Assembly (NCBI GenBank): GCA_016858145.1
Contig: JAEHOE010000002.1
Location: 186,001-250,000 of the forward strand
Length of the DNA: 64,000 nucleotides
Direction: 5' to 3'
Source of the DNA: Edaphochlamys debaryana
Taxonomy: Eukaryota; Chlorophyta; Chlorophyceae; Chlamydomonadales
Notes under the pieces: generated by a model
Databases searched by the model: none
What the model was told of the DNA's origin: nothing
Seen by the model: the letters and a program-made list of their open reading frames with translations, nothing else
Part shown: one piece after another, positions 10,101 through 22,100 of the stretch
Position numbering within the stretch: the stretch's first letter is position 1
Layout of the letters: every line of letters starts with the position of its first letter
Made by a program: the position numbers and the translations under genes

Positions 10101-13100
10101 CGCAACCTGAGCGCCTGAGTATACGTTTGTTTTGCGGCCGGCAGCTGATGCTGCGCCCTTTCTCAGACCAACCAAGAGATGGCCGCCAAGCTTTAACATG
10201 CAGACCAGCGAGCAGCTGGACATGACCTTCCTGCAGCCACGGTGTGTGTGTGGCTGTTGGAAGGTCATGCCCAGCTGCTGGCTGGTGCGCGCTGTGCAGC
10301 TGGGCGGCCGTTTCTTGGCTGGTCAGCACCACCAAGTCCAAGCAGCTGGGCGAGCCAGCAGCCCCTCCCACCCCTCCCTCTCCCCTCTCCCCTCTCCCCC
10401 CTCCCCCTCCCCCTCCCCTCTTCCCCCCCCCCTCACCTCCTCCCCACCGCCACGCAGTGGAAGAAGGCCAGGCCGTACACCAGGTGGCGGAAGGCCCCGG
10501 GCTGCCGCAGGGCGCCCTCGAAGAAGGTGCGGTCGGCGATGGGCTCGGACTTGTAGATGCGCTCCATGCCTGGGGGGTAGGGGGGTTGAGGGGTTGAGGG
10601 GGGTTGGGAGGAGGGAGGGGGTGAGGGGATAGGGGCGAGTGGAAGGGTGAGGGGCTGAGGATCGTAGATGCGCTCCCGAGGGTGTTCGGGAGGTGGGGGG
10701 TGATGCCAGGGGTCGGGGTCAGGTGAAGAGGGGGGACGGCTCGGGACCAGGTGAGCTGCTGCCGAGGACGGTACCGACCCCACCCACCCGCTCTCAGCCC
10801 CTTTGGCGGCTCGTTGGTGATCTTGAGTCCGTTCTCCAGGATGGATGCGGGGAAGATGTCCGAGGGGTAGGACGTGAGCCACAGCCGGAAGTCGGCGTTG
10901 ACGTCGGGGGCCGCCAGCTGCTGCTCGCACAGCACCTCGAGCCGGGGCAGGAAGGACTTGGCCAGGTGGCAGTTCTGGGGGGTTGGGAGGGGGAGGGGTG
11001 GAGGGGAGGAGGGGGTGGAGGAGTGAGCGGTGGTTGCTGTGAGGGTGGAGAGGGGGCAGGAAGGACTTGGCAAGGTGGCAGTCCTGAGGGGGGGAGAAGA
11101 GGGAGGAGGGGTTGTTGTGCGGGCGGACAACGGGCAGGCGACGGGTCCCCCGAAGCGCTTGATGACAGCACGCAGGAACAGGAGCAGGCGCAGGCGCAGG
11201 CGGGGCGCAGGGGGAAGGGGGACGGGGGTGTGGGGCCACTCGCCTGCAGCACGATCCAGGTGCCCTCGCGTATTCCCTGCGCGATGGCCCGCTCAGCGAT
11301 GGGCCCCTGGCCCTGGCCCAGACTGACGGCCTCGACCTGCGGGGGGGGCAGGGAAAGGTTTAACTGGTGGGGCTCAGCAAGAACAAAGTGGCTTCAGCTC
11401 GGGCCCACACTCCGGAAGACACACGGCCCAGGCCAAGCCGCCGCTGGCAGACGCGTGCTGACCCTGCTGAGGGCACACGTGGGAAGCCAAGCAAGCCGAC
11501 AGAACCAGGGGACAGAACCCTGGACAAAACAAGATCCAGGCTCTGTGTGTATCCTCTCCGCCTCCCCTGCCCCCCCCCCCTCCCCCGCTCGCCTGCCTCC
11601 GCTTCTCCTCCGCGAAGGCCAGCAGGTCCGCCATGGGGTCCGAGCCCGCCGACAGCACGAACACGATGGGCATGGCGGCGGAGGAGTCGTTGAAGATGGA
11701 GCCGAGCTTGAAGTCCTGGGGCTCGATGTACCTGGGAGGGGGAGGGGAGGAAGCGGGCGCAAGGCAGGGGAGCTTGAGAGGATCTGCGCTGCGCTGGGCC
11801 GACACCTGCTTAGGCCGCGCGCTTCAAGGCAAGCCGCACCCCCTCCGTTGCCCTCCCTCCTCCCCCCCGCTCCCCCGCCCCCACCGTGTGCCCATGCTCC
11901 CCGCCACGTAGGCCGCCACCGCCGGCACCAGCTTGTCGGGCGTGAGGCAGCGCAGCACCAGCAGCCGCGGGAAGGCGTCCAGCCGCTCCTGGAAGGCGGG
12001 CGGGAGCGCCTGGGGAGGGAGGGGGGGCACAGGCACACACAGACACGGGCATCGGCACGCGGGGGGTGAGTGGGGTGGTTCAAGAGTCTCAGGACCGCCT
12101 CGCGGCGGCCGAGAAGCACCCGTGCACCCGTACGCGCGCAGTACCCGTACCCGTACCTGCTCGTGCGGCACGGGGCTGTCGTACACCGCCTTCCATGCCT
12201 CGTTGTCGTGCGCCAGGCTGTCCCGCAGCCCCGCGAACGCCTCCGCCACCCCCTGCAGCTCGCACAGGTGGGACCAGGCCTGGTCGCTGAGCCAGGCGGG
12301 GGAGGGGTTGGGGTGCGGGTTGTCCATGGACAGAGCGCCTGCGGGGGGGGGGGGGGGCGGCAGGTAAGGGGCGGGGGGGCGCCCAGTCAGGGCTCTGTGC
12401 GTGGCAGCGGGGCTAGGGTCCCTCGGCGTGAGAAGCAGGGTTCAGGCGCAGCAGAGCCACGTCGCTCCGCCCTAAGCACCCAGCTCCGGGTTCAGACAGG
12501 GTGCAGCTGCCCCATCCTCCACCGCACACGCCTCCGAGCCCCAGCCCGAACCGCCTGGAGCACAGAGCACGGACCGCACACCTCCCCACCCCCAACCCCC
12601 ACCCCACCCCCAACAAACCCCACCCCACCCACCCGTGACCATGAACCGCATGAGCTCCGGCGCCAGCTTCCCCGCCGCCACCTGGATGCTGGCGGCCAGC
12701 GTGAAGGCGAACAGCAGCTTGTCCTTCTCGAACAGGGCCCTGGGGGGGGGAAGGGGGGTGGGGGGGGATGGGTTCCGACAGGGTGATTAGGCGAGGAGGA
12801 GGTTTGGGCGCAAGGCCGGCAGCCATCGGCCCGATGGGGTGTGGGGTGTAGGGTGTAGGGTGAAGCATGGGCACCGGCAGGGTACCGCCCGGGCCATGCA
12901 GCACGAAGTGGGCCCACGGGGCCGGGCGCAGCACCAAGCACGGCCGCCCGTCCGAACCAGGGCATGGGAACGGGCAGGGTCAGCGGCGAAGACGAGCCCG
13001 GGCGTTGCCCGTATCACAGGTTTGGTCACACGGAGCCAGACGCATGGACCCACGCGCCCCACGAACCACAGCCGCGCCCCCTTCCCTCGCCACCTCACGC

Positions 13101-16100
13101 TCACCTGCACACGTTGACGTACAGGAAGAATGTGAAGTGCTCCTGAAGGATGGCCAGGCGGCGGCTGACTTGGGGGTGGCGGGGGGAGTCCTCGATGGCG
13201 CGCAGGAAGAGCTGCACGAAGTAGGCGAGCGAGAAGGCGTACATGGGGTCGATGGCCAGCAGCTCGGCCACGCAGAAGTAGAGCACCGAGGCGTGCTTGG
13301 CGATGGGCTGGTAGGCGGTGCGGGCCTGGGGGGTAGGGGAGGGGGTAAGGGGGAGGGGGAGGGGGAGGGAGGAAGGCGGAGGCAAGGGCTAAGGGCAGGA
13401 CGGATGCGGAGAACGCGAGCGTGGACTGGACTTGGCGGGCTCGCCTCGAGCGGTGCCGGGTGCAAGCTGGTCCAAAAGCCGGTGTACCCTGCTGCCCTGC
13501 AGTAGAGCGAGGCGTGCAAGTATACGGTAGGGCACCACCCAGGCAGCAGCGCCGCACCTTGTCGATGGCTAGCTCTGTCTTTGCCGCGTCCTGCTGCTTG
13601 TTGGCGATCTCGTCGCTGAGCGCCTTGGCCGCCTGCAGCACCGCCACCGCCTCTCCGTCGTCCAGCACGGAGCCGCTGTTGCTGGATAGCACCGCCAGGA
13701 TCTGGTCCTCGGTCTCCAGCAGCTTGCGGGTGTTCTCGGCGCCTGAGGGGGTGGTGGTGGGGGTTAGGGGGCAGGGAATGGGGCAGGGAAGGGGGCAGGG
13801 GTTGAGGAAGGGGCTCAGGTGGCGTGAGGGGGTAGCAGGTGCTCTGCGGGCCCGAGGGGGCCGACGGCAGGGCGGGGGCGCGCACGATAGTGGGTTTGAG
13901 CGGGCGGTCTGCGCGGCCCAGCCCCTGTGTTTCCCCCCCCCCCCCCCCACCACCACCCACCCAGCACGATGAGCTTGTTCTTCTCCTCCTCCAGCTCCGG
14001 CCGCTCCTTGGCCACCACGATGCCCAGCAGCTGGTCCTCCAGGCCCGCGGGGGTGATGCAGAAGTTGAGCAGGACCACGCGGGTGCACACCTGGGGGTGA
14101 GGACGGGGGGTGGGTGGAGAATGGGTGGGGGTGGGGGGTTGGGGGGGCAGGGCCGACATGAGTTTCGGAACCGAGAGCGGTGGGGGCACAGGTGCGCTTA
14201 CGCCGAAGCACCGGGACACGCCAAGAGAGGAGCTGGACCGGCTGGGGCCCGCCGCGTCCGTCCGCACCTCTGGCGGGTAGTGCGGGTTGCGCAGCTTGGT
14301 GGTCATGTAGAGGCGGAAGCCGGGCCCCCACTCCACCACCTGGTCGCCCAGCTTGATGCACTGCATGCCGGCCTGGGGGGGGGGGGGAAAGGGGGAGAGG
14401 GAGGGGGGGAGGAGGAGGGTGTGGGTAAGCCACATGGAGCACATGGAGCACCCGTGGTTTCGGTTAGTGTCGCCACTCCGGGCCCCGGTGGCTACCCAGG
14501 CCCCCTCCCCCTCATCTCGCGCCCTTCCTCCCCCTCATCCCAGCTGATCCCTCAGCCGCACCGGCCGGCACTCAGCCCTCCTCCCCGCCCCTCCCCTCCC
14601 CTGAACCCCTGACCCCCTGTCCCCCTCCGCCCCCTCCCCTCCCCCCCCCCCACTCACGCTCTTGAAGGTCTGCTTGAGCAGCACTGGCTCCAGGGAGGCG
14701 TCCAGGCGCTCGCCCAGCGCCTCCAGCAGCACGGGGGTGCCCATGGGCAGCGCGGCGGCCAGCGAGCGCAGGTAGTGCGGGTCGGTGGCGGGCTTGAGCA
14801 CCAGCAGGGAGCGGGAGGCCTCCATTGCGCGGATCCACTTGTTGGCCTGGCCCTGCATGGGGGAGGGGGTGGAGAGGGGTGGGGAGGGAAGTGGGGCTAG
14901 GGGTTGGATGGAGGGGGGTTGGCAGGGGGGAAAGCATGGGATGCATGGGGCGCACGCGCAGTGTGCGTGGAGTCCGAGGTCAGCGGAGAATGGCTGCAGC
15001 GTACGAGCTTACGACGCGCAGGCATGGCAGAGTGGCAGCTTGATGGGCTGGGCGTATAAGGGGACCCGATGTAGGGGCATGCGTGCGCGCGCTTTTGGGC
15101 CTATCTTGCCTGGGGGTCGATGCAGAGTGGCCATCGGGAGCTCTCCACGATGACGATGCCGTTGGCCGCGCTGACGTCGTCCTTGGGCAGCCCCCAGATG
15201 GCCCACTGGCGCATGGACACTGGGTTGCCCAGCGCCCCCAGCAGGGAGAAGGGCTGAGAGCAGGGGATGGACCGCGCAGCGCACTGCGCCACCCAGCCCG
15301 CCACCGCCTGCGCCCGGTACTCGGCGCTGAAGGCGCCCAGGTACGCAATCACGCCCGCGGAGAGCAGCATGTCGCCTGCGGGTGGGGTGGGGTGGTGTGG
15401 GGAGGTGGGGGTGGTGTGCGGTGTGTGGTGTCTGGGGGTTGGGTGGTGCGTGCGGGCGCGTGACCCCTGGCAACCGGCAAGGCCGAAGCCGCAGGTCCCC
15501 AAAGCACGGGCCCCCGTCCCAAGCACACGCCCGAACCCCCCCACCCCCCACCCCACGCCACCCCACCCACCCCACCCCTCCACCACACGCCCCTCCAACT
15601 CACCGATCAGCCGCACGTACTGCTCCTTGAGCTCCGCCACCTTGCCGTTCCACCGCACCTTCTCCCCCCCCAGCCCCGCCATGAGCTTGGTGGCGCGGTC
15701 CAGCTTCTCCTCGCACAGAGCCACGTCAGCCTCCAGCTCGGCCTTGCGGGCGCGAGCGGCCTCCAGCTGCGGGGGCGTGTTGGAAAGAGCGGTCAAGAGA
15801 GAGATGTTACAGAGTGTGCCCACAACCAGCGTTAGCGCCCAAACGAGTGCCTTCTTGCGCCTCGCGGCACAGCCCAGACCAGTACCCTGCCTCGCCCGCA
15901 TGCCCGCCCGCATGCCCGCCCGCCCGCACGCACGCACCTGTCCGTTGAGCCCCGCCAGTCTGTCCGCCACCGCCTGCAGCTCGGCCTGCTTCTTGGCCAG
16001 GTCCGCCATCACCACGGCCAGCTGCTGCTCGGCTTCCTGGGGGGATGCGGTGGAGAGGGGAGGGGAGAAGGGTAGAGAGAGGGGTTGGGGACAGATAGGA

Positions 16101-19100
16101 CACAGGGTTTTCTTCTGCTGCTGCTGGCGGTGAGGAGGCACTACACTCTAGCAGTAGCGTCAGAGCCGGGCCGTGCGTTTAGGTGAGGAAAAGGCAGGCT
16201 GGAAAGGGTGCGACGTATGGGCAGTTCGGCAGTTGGGCAGCCCACACCAAGGCCCTCTCGCACCTGCAGCGCCTTTCGCTTTGGCGCCACCACCTTGGCC
16301 ACCCTGTCGTACGAGTCCATGGCCCGCACCCAGGAGCACAGCCCGAAGGCGGCCTGCGAGACCTTCTTGATCTTGGCGGGCTGGAAGTCGGTGTTGGACA
16401 GCAGCGGCTGCAGAGCCTTTATCACGTCGGCGGGGATGTTGTCCTGGGGGTGGGTGGGAGAGGGGTGAGAAGGGGGGTGCACGGGTGGGGAGGGGGTCCG
16501 GTGGTGCAGGGGTGGGGAGGGAAAGACGTCGAGGGGCGGGGACGGCAGGAAGCACCCCCGGCGAAACGCCCAACCCGCGTATGGCTCTGCAGAACCCACC
16601 GCACAACCCCCGCACGGCACAGCACACAGCACACAGCGCAGCACGCAGCGCGGCACGCACCTTGTCGAATGTCATGAGGCTGTCGAGGAAGCCCATGTCC
16701 GACAGCATGCGCTTGGACGTCTCCCACCAGTCCATGACGAACTTGCCGCTCTTGGCGTCCTTGACCTTGGTGGGCTGCAGGCCCTTGAGCAGGCACACCG
16801 CCTGCATGACCAGCCGCACGGCCGAGGGGGGCGCCTTCATGCCCTTGACCTCGGAGATGTCGTTCTTGGTCAGCGTGTTGAGAGCCTGGGGGGGGTGGGG
16901 TGGGGGTGGGGGTGGGGGCGGGGGCGGTTTGGGGGCTGTTTGGGGCGTGGGGGTTTGGACGGAGGTTGATCTGACTGGGGTTTAGGTGAGCATGGCTGCG
17001 GCTGAGGGCAGAGCTCGCGAGGCCAGGACAGGTGGGCGTGGGTGGGCGCGTGCAAGGGAGGAAGTGCCGAGGAGGGCGGGGCGAGGGGCGAGGGGCGAGG
17101 CGCTCCTGCGGCCCTGCCCACCCACGCACCTTGATGGCTGCGTTGTATGCGGGCATGGCCTGCGCCAGGTCCGCCTCGCACTCCTGCTTGATGGAGGTCA
17201 CCTTGTCCGCCTCCTCCTTGGCCTTGGCCTCCTCGGCCTGGGGGGTGGGCGGGTAGTGCATGTGAGGAGAGGGAGAGGGGTGGAGGGCAGAGCGATCGAC
17301 CCAACGAGCACGCAGTCAGCAGGGCCGGTGTGCGGTAAGGCAAGGTGCGGGTAGGCAAGGGGACCAGCGAGTACCGCGTGCCGCTGCCCACCTGCACCAG
17401 CGTCTTGACCTTGTCCGCCTCCGCCGTCTGCACCTCCACCAGCGCAATCAGCTCCGCCGTCTCCCGGCCGCTGGCGATGAGCCGCGGCTGCTTCTCCTCC
17501 AGCTCCTTGCGCATGATCAGGACCTGGGGGGCGCGGGGGTGTGTGTGGGTGTGGGTGGGGGTGGGGGTGCGGTCGGTGGGACCGGCGCTTGGAGCGCAGC
17601 GGGCAGGACGTCGGCAGCGCGGCTGCGAGAGCTGCGCTACTGGTGCCGAGCTGTTCTTTCCTTCCACGGCTGCGTCCCTTGCCACGGGACTGCCCCCACA
17701 ACGCGCGCGACGCCCCCAGCATGGAAACCCAGCAGCGCACCCCCCTGGCCACCCCCCCTGCCGCCCCCCCCCCCGCACCTGCTCCTCCGTGCCCGCCAGC
17801 TTCTCCAGTCCGACCTCGTACCTCCGCCGCTGCTGCGTGACCGCCTGCTGCTGCCGCTTGAGCAGCGCCCGGAAGCACTCGAGCAGCTGCAGGTAGGAGG
17901 TGGGGGTCACGTAGTAGTGCCGCCGGGCCTCAACCAGGTACCTGCGGCGGCGGCGGCAGGGCCACGGCAAAGACATGAAGCGCACACCCTGTCAAACCCG
18001 TGTCAACACCCCCAACAGCGCCAACAGTACTAGCTAGCTATTAGCCCATGGGCAGATCGGGATGAAATCTGCATGCCGCGTCATACGTAAGATGAGATGA
18101 TCTTCAACTGGCATTTCGCCTTCATCTTGCATTGGCTGCTTGCGCATGGGCGGATCGGGGTCCGCATGCCACACGCACGCACGCACCTGTCTGTGAGCGT
18201 GCGCGCTGTGAGGTGGAAGTGCACGCACTGCTCCGCCAGCTGCTGGCGCAGGGGCGGGTCCAGGGCCACCTCCCGCAGCGCCTGCACCGCCACGGACAGC
18301 AGCGCGTCGTTGGGCCACACAGTGAACCTGGGGGGGGGGGTAAGGGGATAGGGGGGTAGGGGCAGGGGTTGGTGTCGGGGTTGGGGTAGGTGTGGGACGG
18401 GGAGCCTGGTAGGGTAGGTGTGGGACAGGGAACCCCCGCCTCTCAAGCTTGCAACCAAAGACTATCAGCCCGCCCCGATACCCCCGCCCTGCCCCCCCAC
18501 CCCCTTGCCCCCAACCCCTTTGCCCCCCTGACCACCCTGCCCCCACCAGTCGATGGTCGTGCAGGTGATGAGCGAGGGGAAGCGGCGCAGGCGGTCCCGG
18601 AACACGTCGCCCACGGGGCTGAAGCACAGCGCCACGCGGAGGTTCTGCCGTACCTGGGGGGCCACCAGGGGGGGGGAGCAGCAGCGGACAGGCAGAGCGT
18701 GGAGCGGCGCACCGGGCGGAGGCGGAGGAGCTGAGGCGGAATCAGGGCCCAGGGCCAAGCTGAGGTGGCCGGTGTGTGGTGGCACGCCTCACGAGCGGCC
18801 CCCACTTCTTCTTACCTGCTAAGGAGATCATGACTAAACAGGACCCAGGCAGGAGCGAGGTGCGCGGCCCCCTCTTTATCTAACCCCTGACCACCACATC
18901 CCCCCCTCACCCCCTCTCCCCACCTGCTGCACGAAGAAGTTGTTCAGGTCGGACCGGCTGCCGTCCATGCGTACGGCACGAGCTTTAGGGCGGATGGTCT
19001 CGCCGATGGCCAGCATCTCGCCCACGTCAAACAGGTTGGGCACCTCGCCGGTGTTGAGCAGCGAGCTGAGCTCCTCCACCATGGTCTCGTTGAGGATCTG

Positions 19101-22100
19101 GGAGTCGCTGAACATGAAGATCGTGTTCTTGTGCTTCTCGCCCGCCGACCGCATGGCGGACTTGAGGTCGTCGTGCCAGTCGGACATGCCGTACGCGCTG
19201 GAGATCTCGATCGAGAAGAGCTGCGGGGTGGTGGGATGGGGGGCGAGGACATGGAGACCGTGGAACAATCAGCCTGAGCGTACTTGGGCAGGGGCGAGGT
19301 CTCACATCCGCAACTCAGCACGCACTGCCGGGCAGCCCTCCCTCCATCGCATCAAGCCGTCCCTGTCCTCAGCTCCCCTCCCCCCTCCCTCCCTCACCCC
19401 CCTTCCCCCTTCCCCCACCTGGAAGTCCTCGATGAATGCCGCCAGCTGCACCACGCTCTGCCGCCCGCTGCCGCCCACGCCCACCAGCAGCGCGTGCCCC
19501 CCCGGCTGCCGGATGGTGCGGGCCACGCGGCACACGTGCTCCAAACAGAACTGGAACAGCACCAGGCTCAGCGGCTTCTTGCTGCCTGCTCACGGAGGGG
19601 GTGAGAGTTGGGGGGCATGAGAGATTGCAACTGGCAGGATCGAGCCCTACCTCTGCCCACTCGGCTGTTTTTGTTCTATTTGTCCCACAATGCCCCGCGC
19701 CACAAAGCCCGGCGCATGCGGAAAATGGAACCGGGCTACCGGGCTATGAATGGAGGGAACGGCACCGACAATACGCTTGCCACTTTATTGATGGCTGGCG
19801 AGCGCAGCACCAGGGGGGGACTGTGATTCTGTGAAGCATGCGCCTCGCACCTGCGTTGAGGTCCCCCAGGTACTCCCCCACCACGGCCGTGAGCCGCTCG
19901 AAGTCCGTCACCTCCACGTAGCGCCGCGGCTCCGCACCCGGCACCAGAAAGTCCGCGAACAGCAGGCGGCGCAGGCTGGCGGCGCCCACCTGTGCGCCCC
20001 CCCCGCCCTGGCCCTCGGCCAGGCGGCCCATGAGCTGCGGGTGTCACGTGGTGGACAGGGATACGGTACGCAAGCCTCAGCAGTGGGGCAAGCCCCCAGC
20101 GCCCGTCGCCTTTACCCGCCCATACGACTGGCCAGGCTGTCAACGGTCGGGAGGGAGAGCCTACCCGCATTGACCGCCCTTTGAGCACGCGCCTGCCCTC
20201 AGCAACGCCCCCCCCAATCGCACCTCCAATAATGCAGACCTCCCCCGGTGCCCACCCCCCACCTTCGCCGCAACCCCTCCCTCCCCCCACCCCACCCCAC
20301 CCCACCCCACGCCCCCCACGCACCCTGTCGAAGCGGCCCCCGAAGTGCCGCTCCACCTGCTCCCGGACCTGCCCCGCGATCCACTCCCGGTCGGGGTCGT
20401 CCACCAGGCGGTCGTGGTACACCCGCAGCGCCTCGTGCACCCACAGCCGCTGCAGCCGCTCGCAGTCGTTCTCCAGCGCCTCGCCAACGAACGACATGCC
20501 CTGGCGAGGAGGGGGGACACGGCAAGAGGAGGCGTACCGTTGTCAGTTTGGGGGTGGCTACCGGTACACGCCGGGTCCGGAGAAAGAGAAAGGACACAGG
20601 CACAGGCATGTTGGTGTGGGGTATGTCGTATGTGTGGTTGTAGGCAGGACGGCAAGGGAGAAAGGCGGGGGGCGGGGGTAGGCAGGGCAGCAAGGGGTGG
20701 ATGGGCGGACCTGGAAGAGCTTGGACAGGTCCCTCAGGTTGAAGATGTAGTGCGTCTTTGCGGGCGTGGGCAGCAGGCGCGCCGACACGCAGGCGTGCAG
20801 GTCCAGGCTGGCGGCCACGAGGCGATCGCGCAGGCCGCACACCTCGTCGTTGTACCTGGGGGGGGAGGGGAGGGTGTGGGGAGGACGGGGTCAGGACGAG
20901 GTTGAAGCGGCAAAAAGAGGGTGCTCCTCAGAGCTGTCGTGCCTTATGGAGCACTGCTTGAGTCCCAGCCGGCCCAGCAAAGTGTGACGAAGGGCCGCCC
21001 TCCCCACTGACCACAACCCTCCCCTCCCCTCCCCATCCCCCTCCCGCGGCGCCGTTGCACTGGCTCTGGCACTTGCTTGCATCGCCCGAACCACCAGTCG
21101 GTGAGTGCGCTGAAGATGCGGGTGAGCGAGGCGGCGTCGAACTCTGTTGCGTAGACCACGTGGAAGTGGCGCAGGTAGCGGTTGGTGACGGGGTTGCGGC
21201 CGCCGCCGGGGGGGCCCATGGCGGCCAGGAAGTTGAGGTCCACCAGCTTGCGGAAGCTGGGGGTGGTGGGGTGGGGAGGGGAGAGGGGGAGAGAGGTAAG
21301 GGTGCAGTGGAGGAGGGTTCAGGGAAGAGGGTGCATACAAAAAGGAGAAAGCGGTGTCGCGCGAGAAGCCCTGTGCACCGGCAGCCTTGCTCAGCCTAAG
21401 CCCGCTCCGCCCCAGCCCCTGTCCCCCAGGCGGCCGGTGCCCGGGGCAGGCCGGGGGCATGGGAACAGGACGGGGGCGGGAGGGAGACGGACGGGGAGGG
21501 CGGGCTGAGGCGTCAGAACATGTGCGTGGGGGTTTAGAGGGGCCGAGGGCGTCAAGTAGGGGGTTTAGAGGGGTATAATGAAGAGGAGGGCAGGGACGCG
21601 GGTGCATGGAGACAGCCGCCCGCCTTCGTCCGCACCGCCGTAGCCCAGTTCCTCAGGCTGTTCCTGGCGCACGGGGCCCGCCCACCCACCCACCTGTTGT
21701 CGTGGCGGTCGTACCACCCCCCGTGGTCCAGCACCTGGCGCAGCAGCTCGATGGGCGGCTGGGCGCCGTAGCGGTCCAGCTGCGGTCGGGAAACACAGGG
21801 GTACAGGACACGCGCTGAGCACAGCGACAGCGCCGCTAACACACCAGCAAAGCGCTTGACTGGGCGGCTCATTCTGGGTCCCCTGTAGGTTCGTGCGCAG
21901 GGACCAACTGGCCGCATCCCCATGTCCCCCGCACCCCCATGCCCCCTCCGCCCCCACCTGCGGCATGTTGAGGTCGTCCACGAACACGCAGCAGCGCTTG
22001 CCCACGGGGGGCCCGAACACGCCCTTGCGCCGCTTGTCCAGCTTGCCGTCAATGATGTCCTGGGGTGGACCAGGGGGGAAGGGAGGACAGAGGGGGTCAA

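Larger units (their letters stand above)
7134..12739 (-). other. Dynein exons 67-80: AAA6 and C-terminal domain
   Basis: Exons: 12633-12739, 12157-12338, 11885-12009, 11593-11731, 11244-11336, 10788-10974, 10437-10569, 9871-10027, 9467-9587, 8951-9181, 8552-8781, 8032-8286, 7542-7814, 7134-7313. Landmarks are [103 protein letters not shown] and [18 protein letters not shown]. Exons 70 and 71 end in GC donors (GCGAGC, GCGAGT). The stop lies inside a doubled CCCCTAGGAG. Confidence 0.92.

Noticed and set aside
9463..11130. 555-codon continuous minus-strand frame
   Set aside because: It reads through several introns (C- and G-rich tracts). The real dynein exons inside it are recovered separately and joined in phase.
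10693..12069. 458-codon plus-strand frame
   Set aside because: It is antisense to dynein exons 68-72, with low-complexity Gly/Arg composition and no family match.
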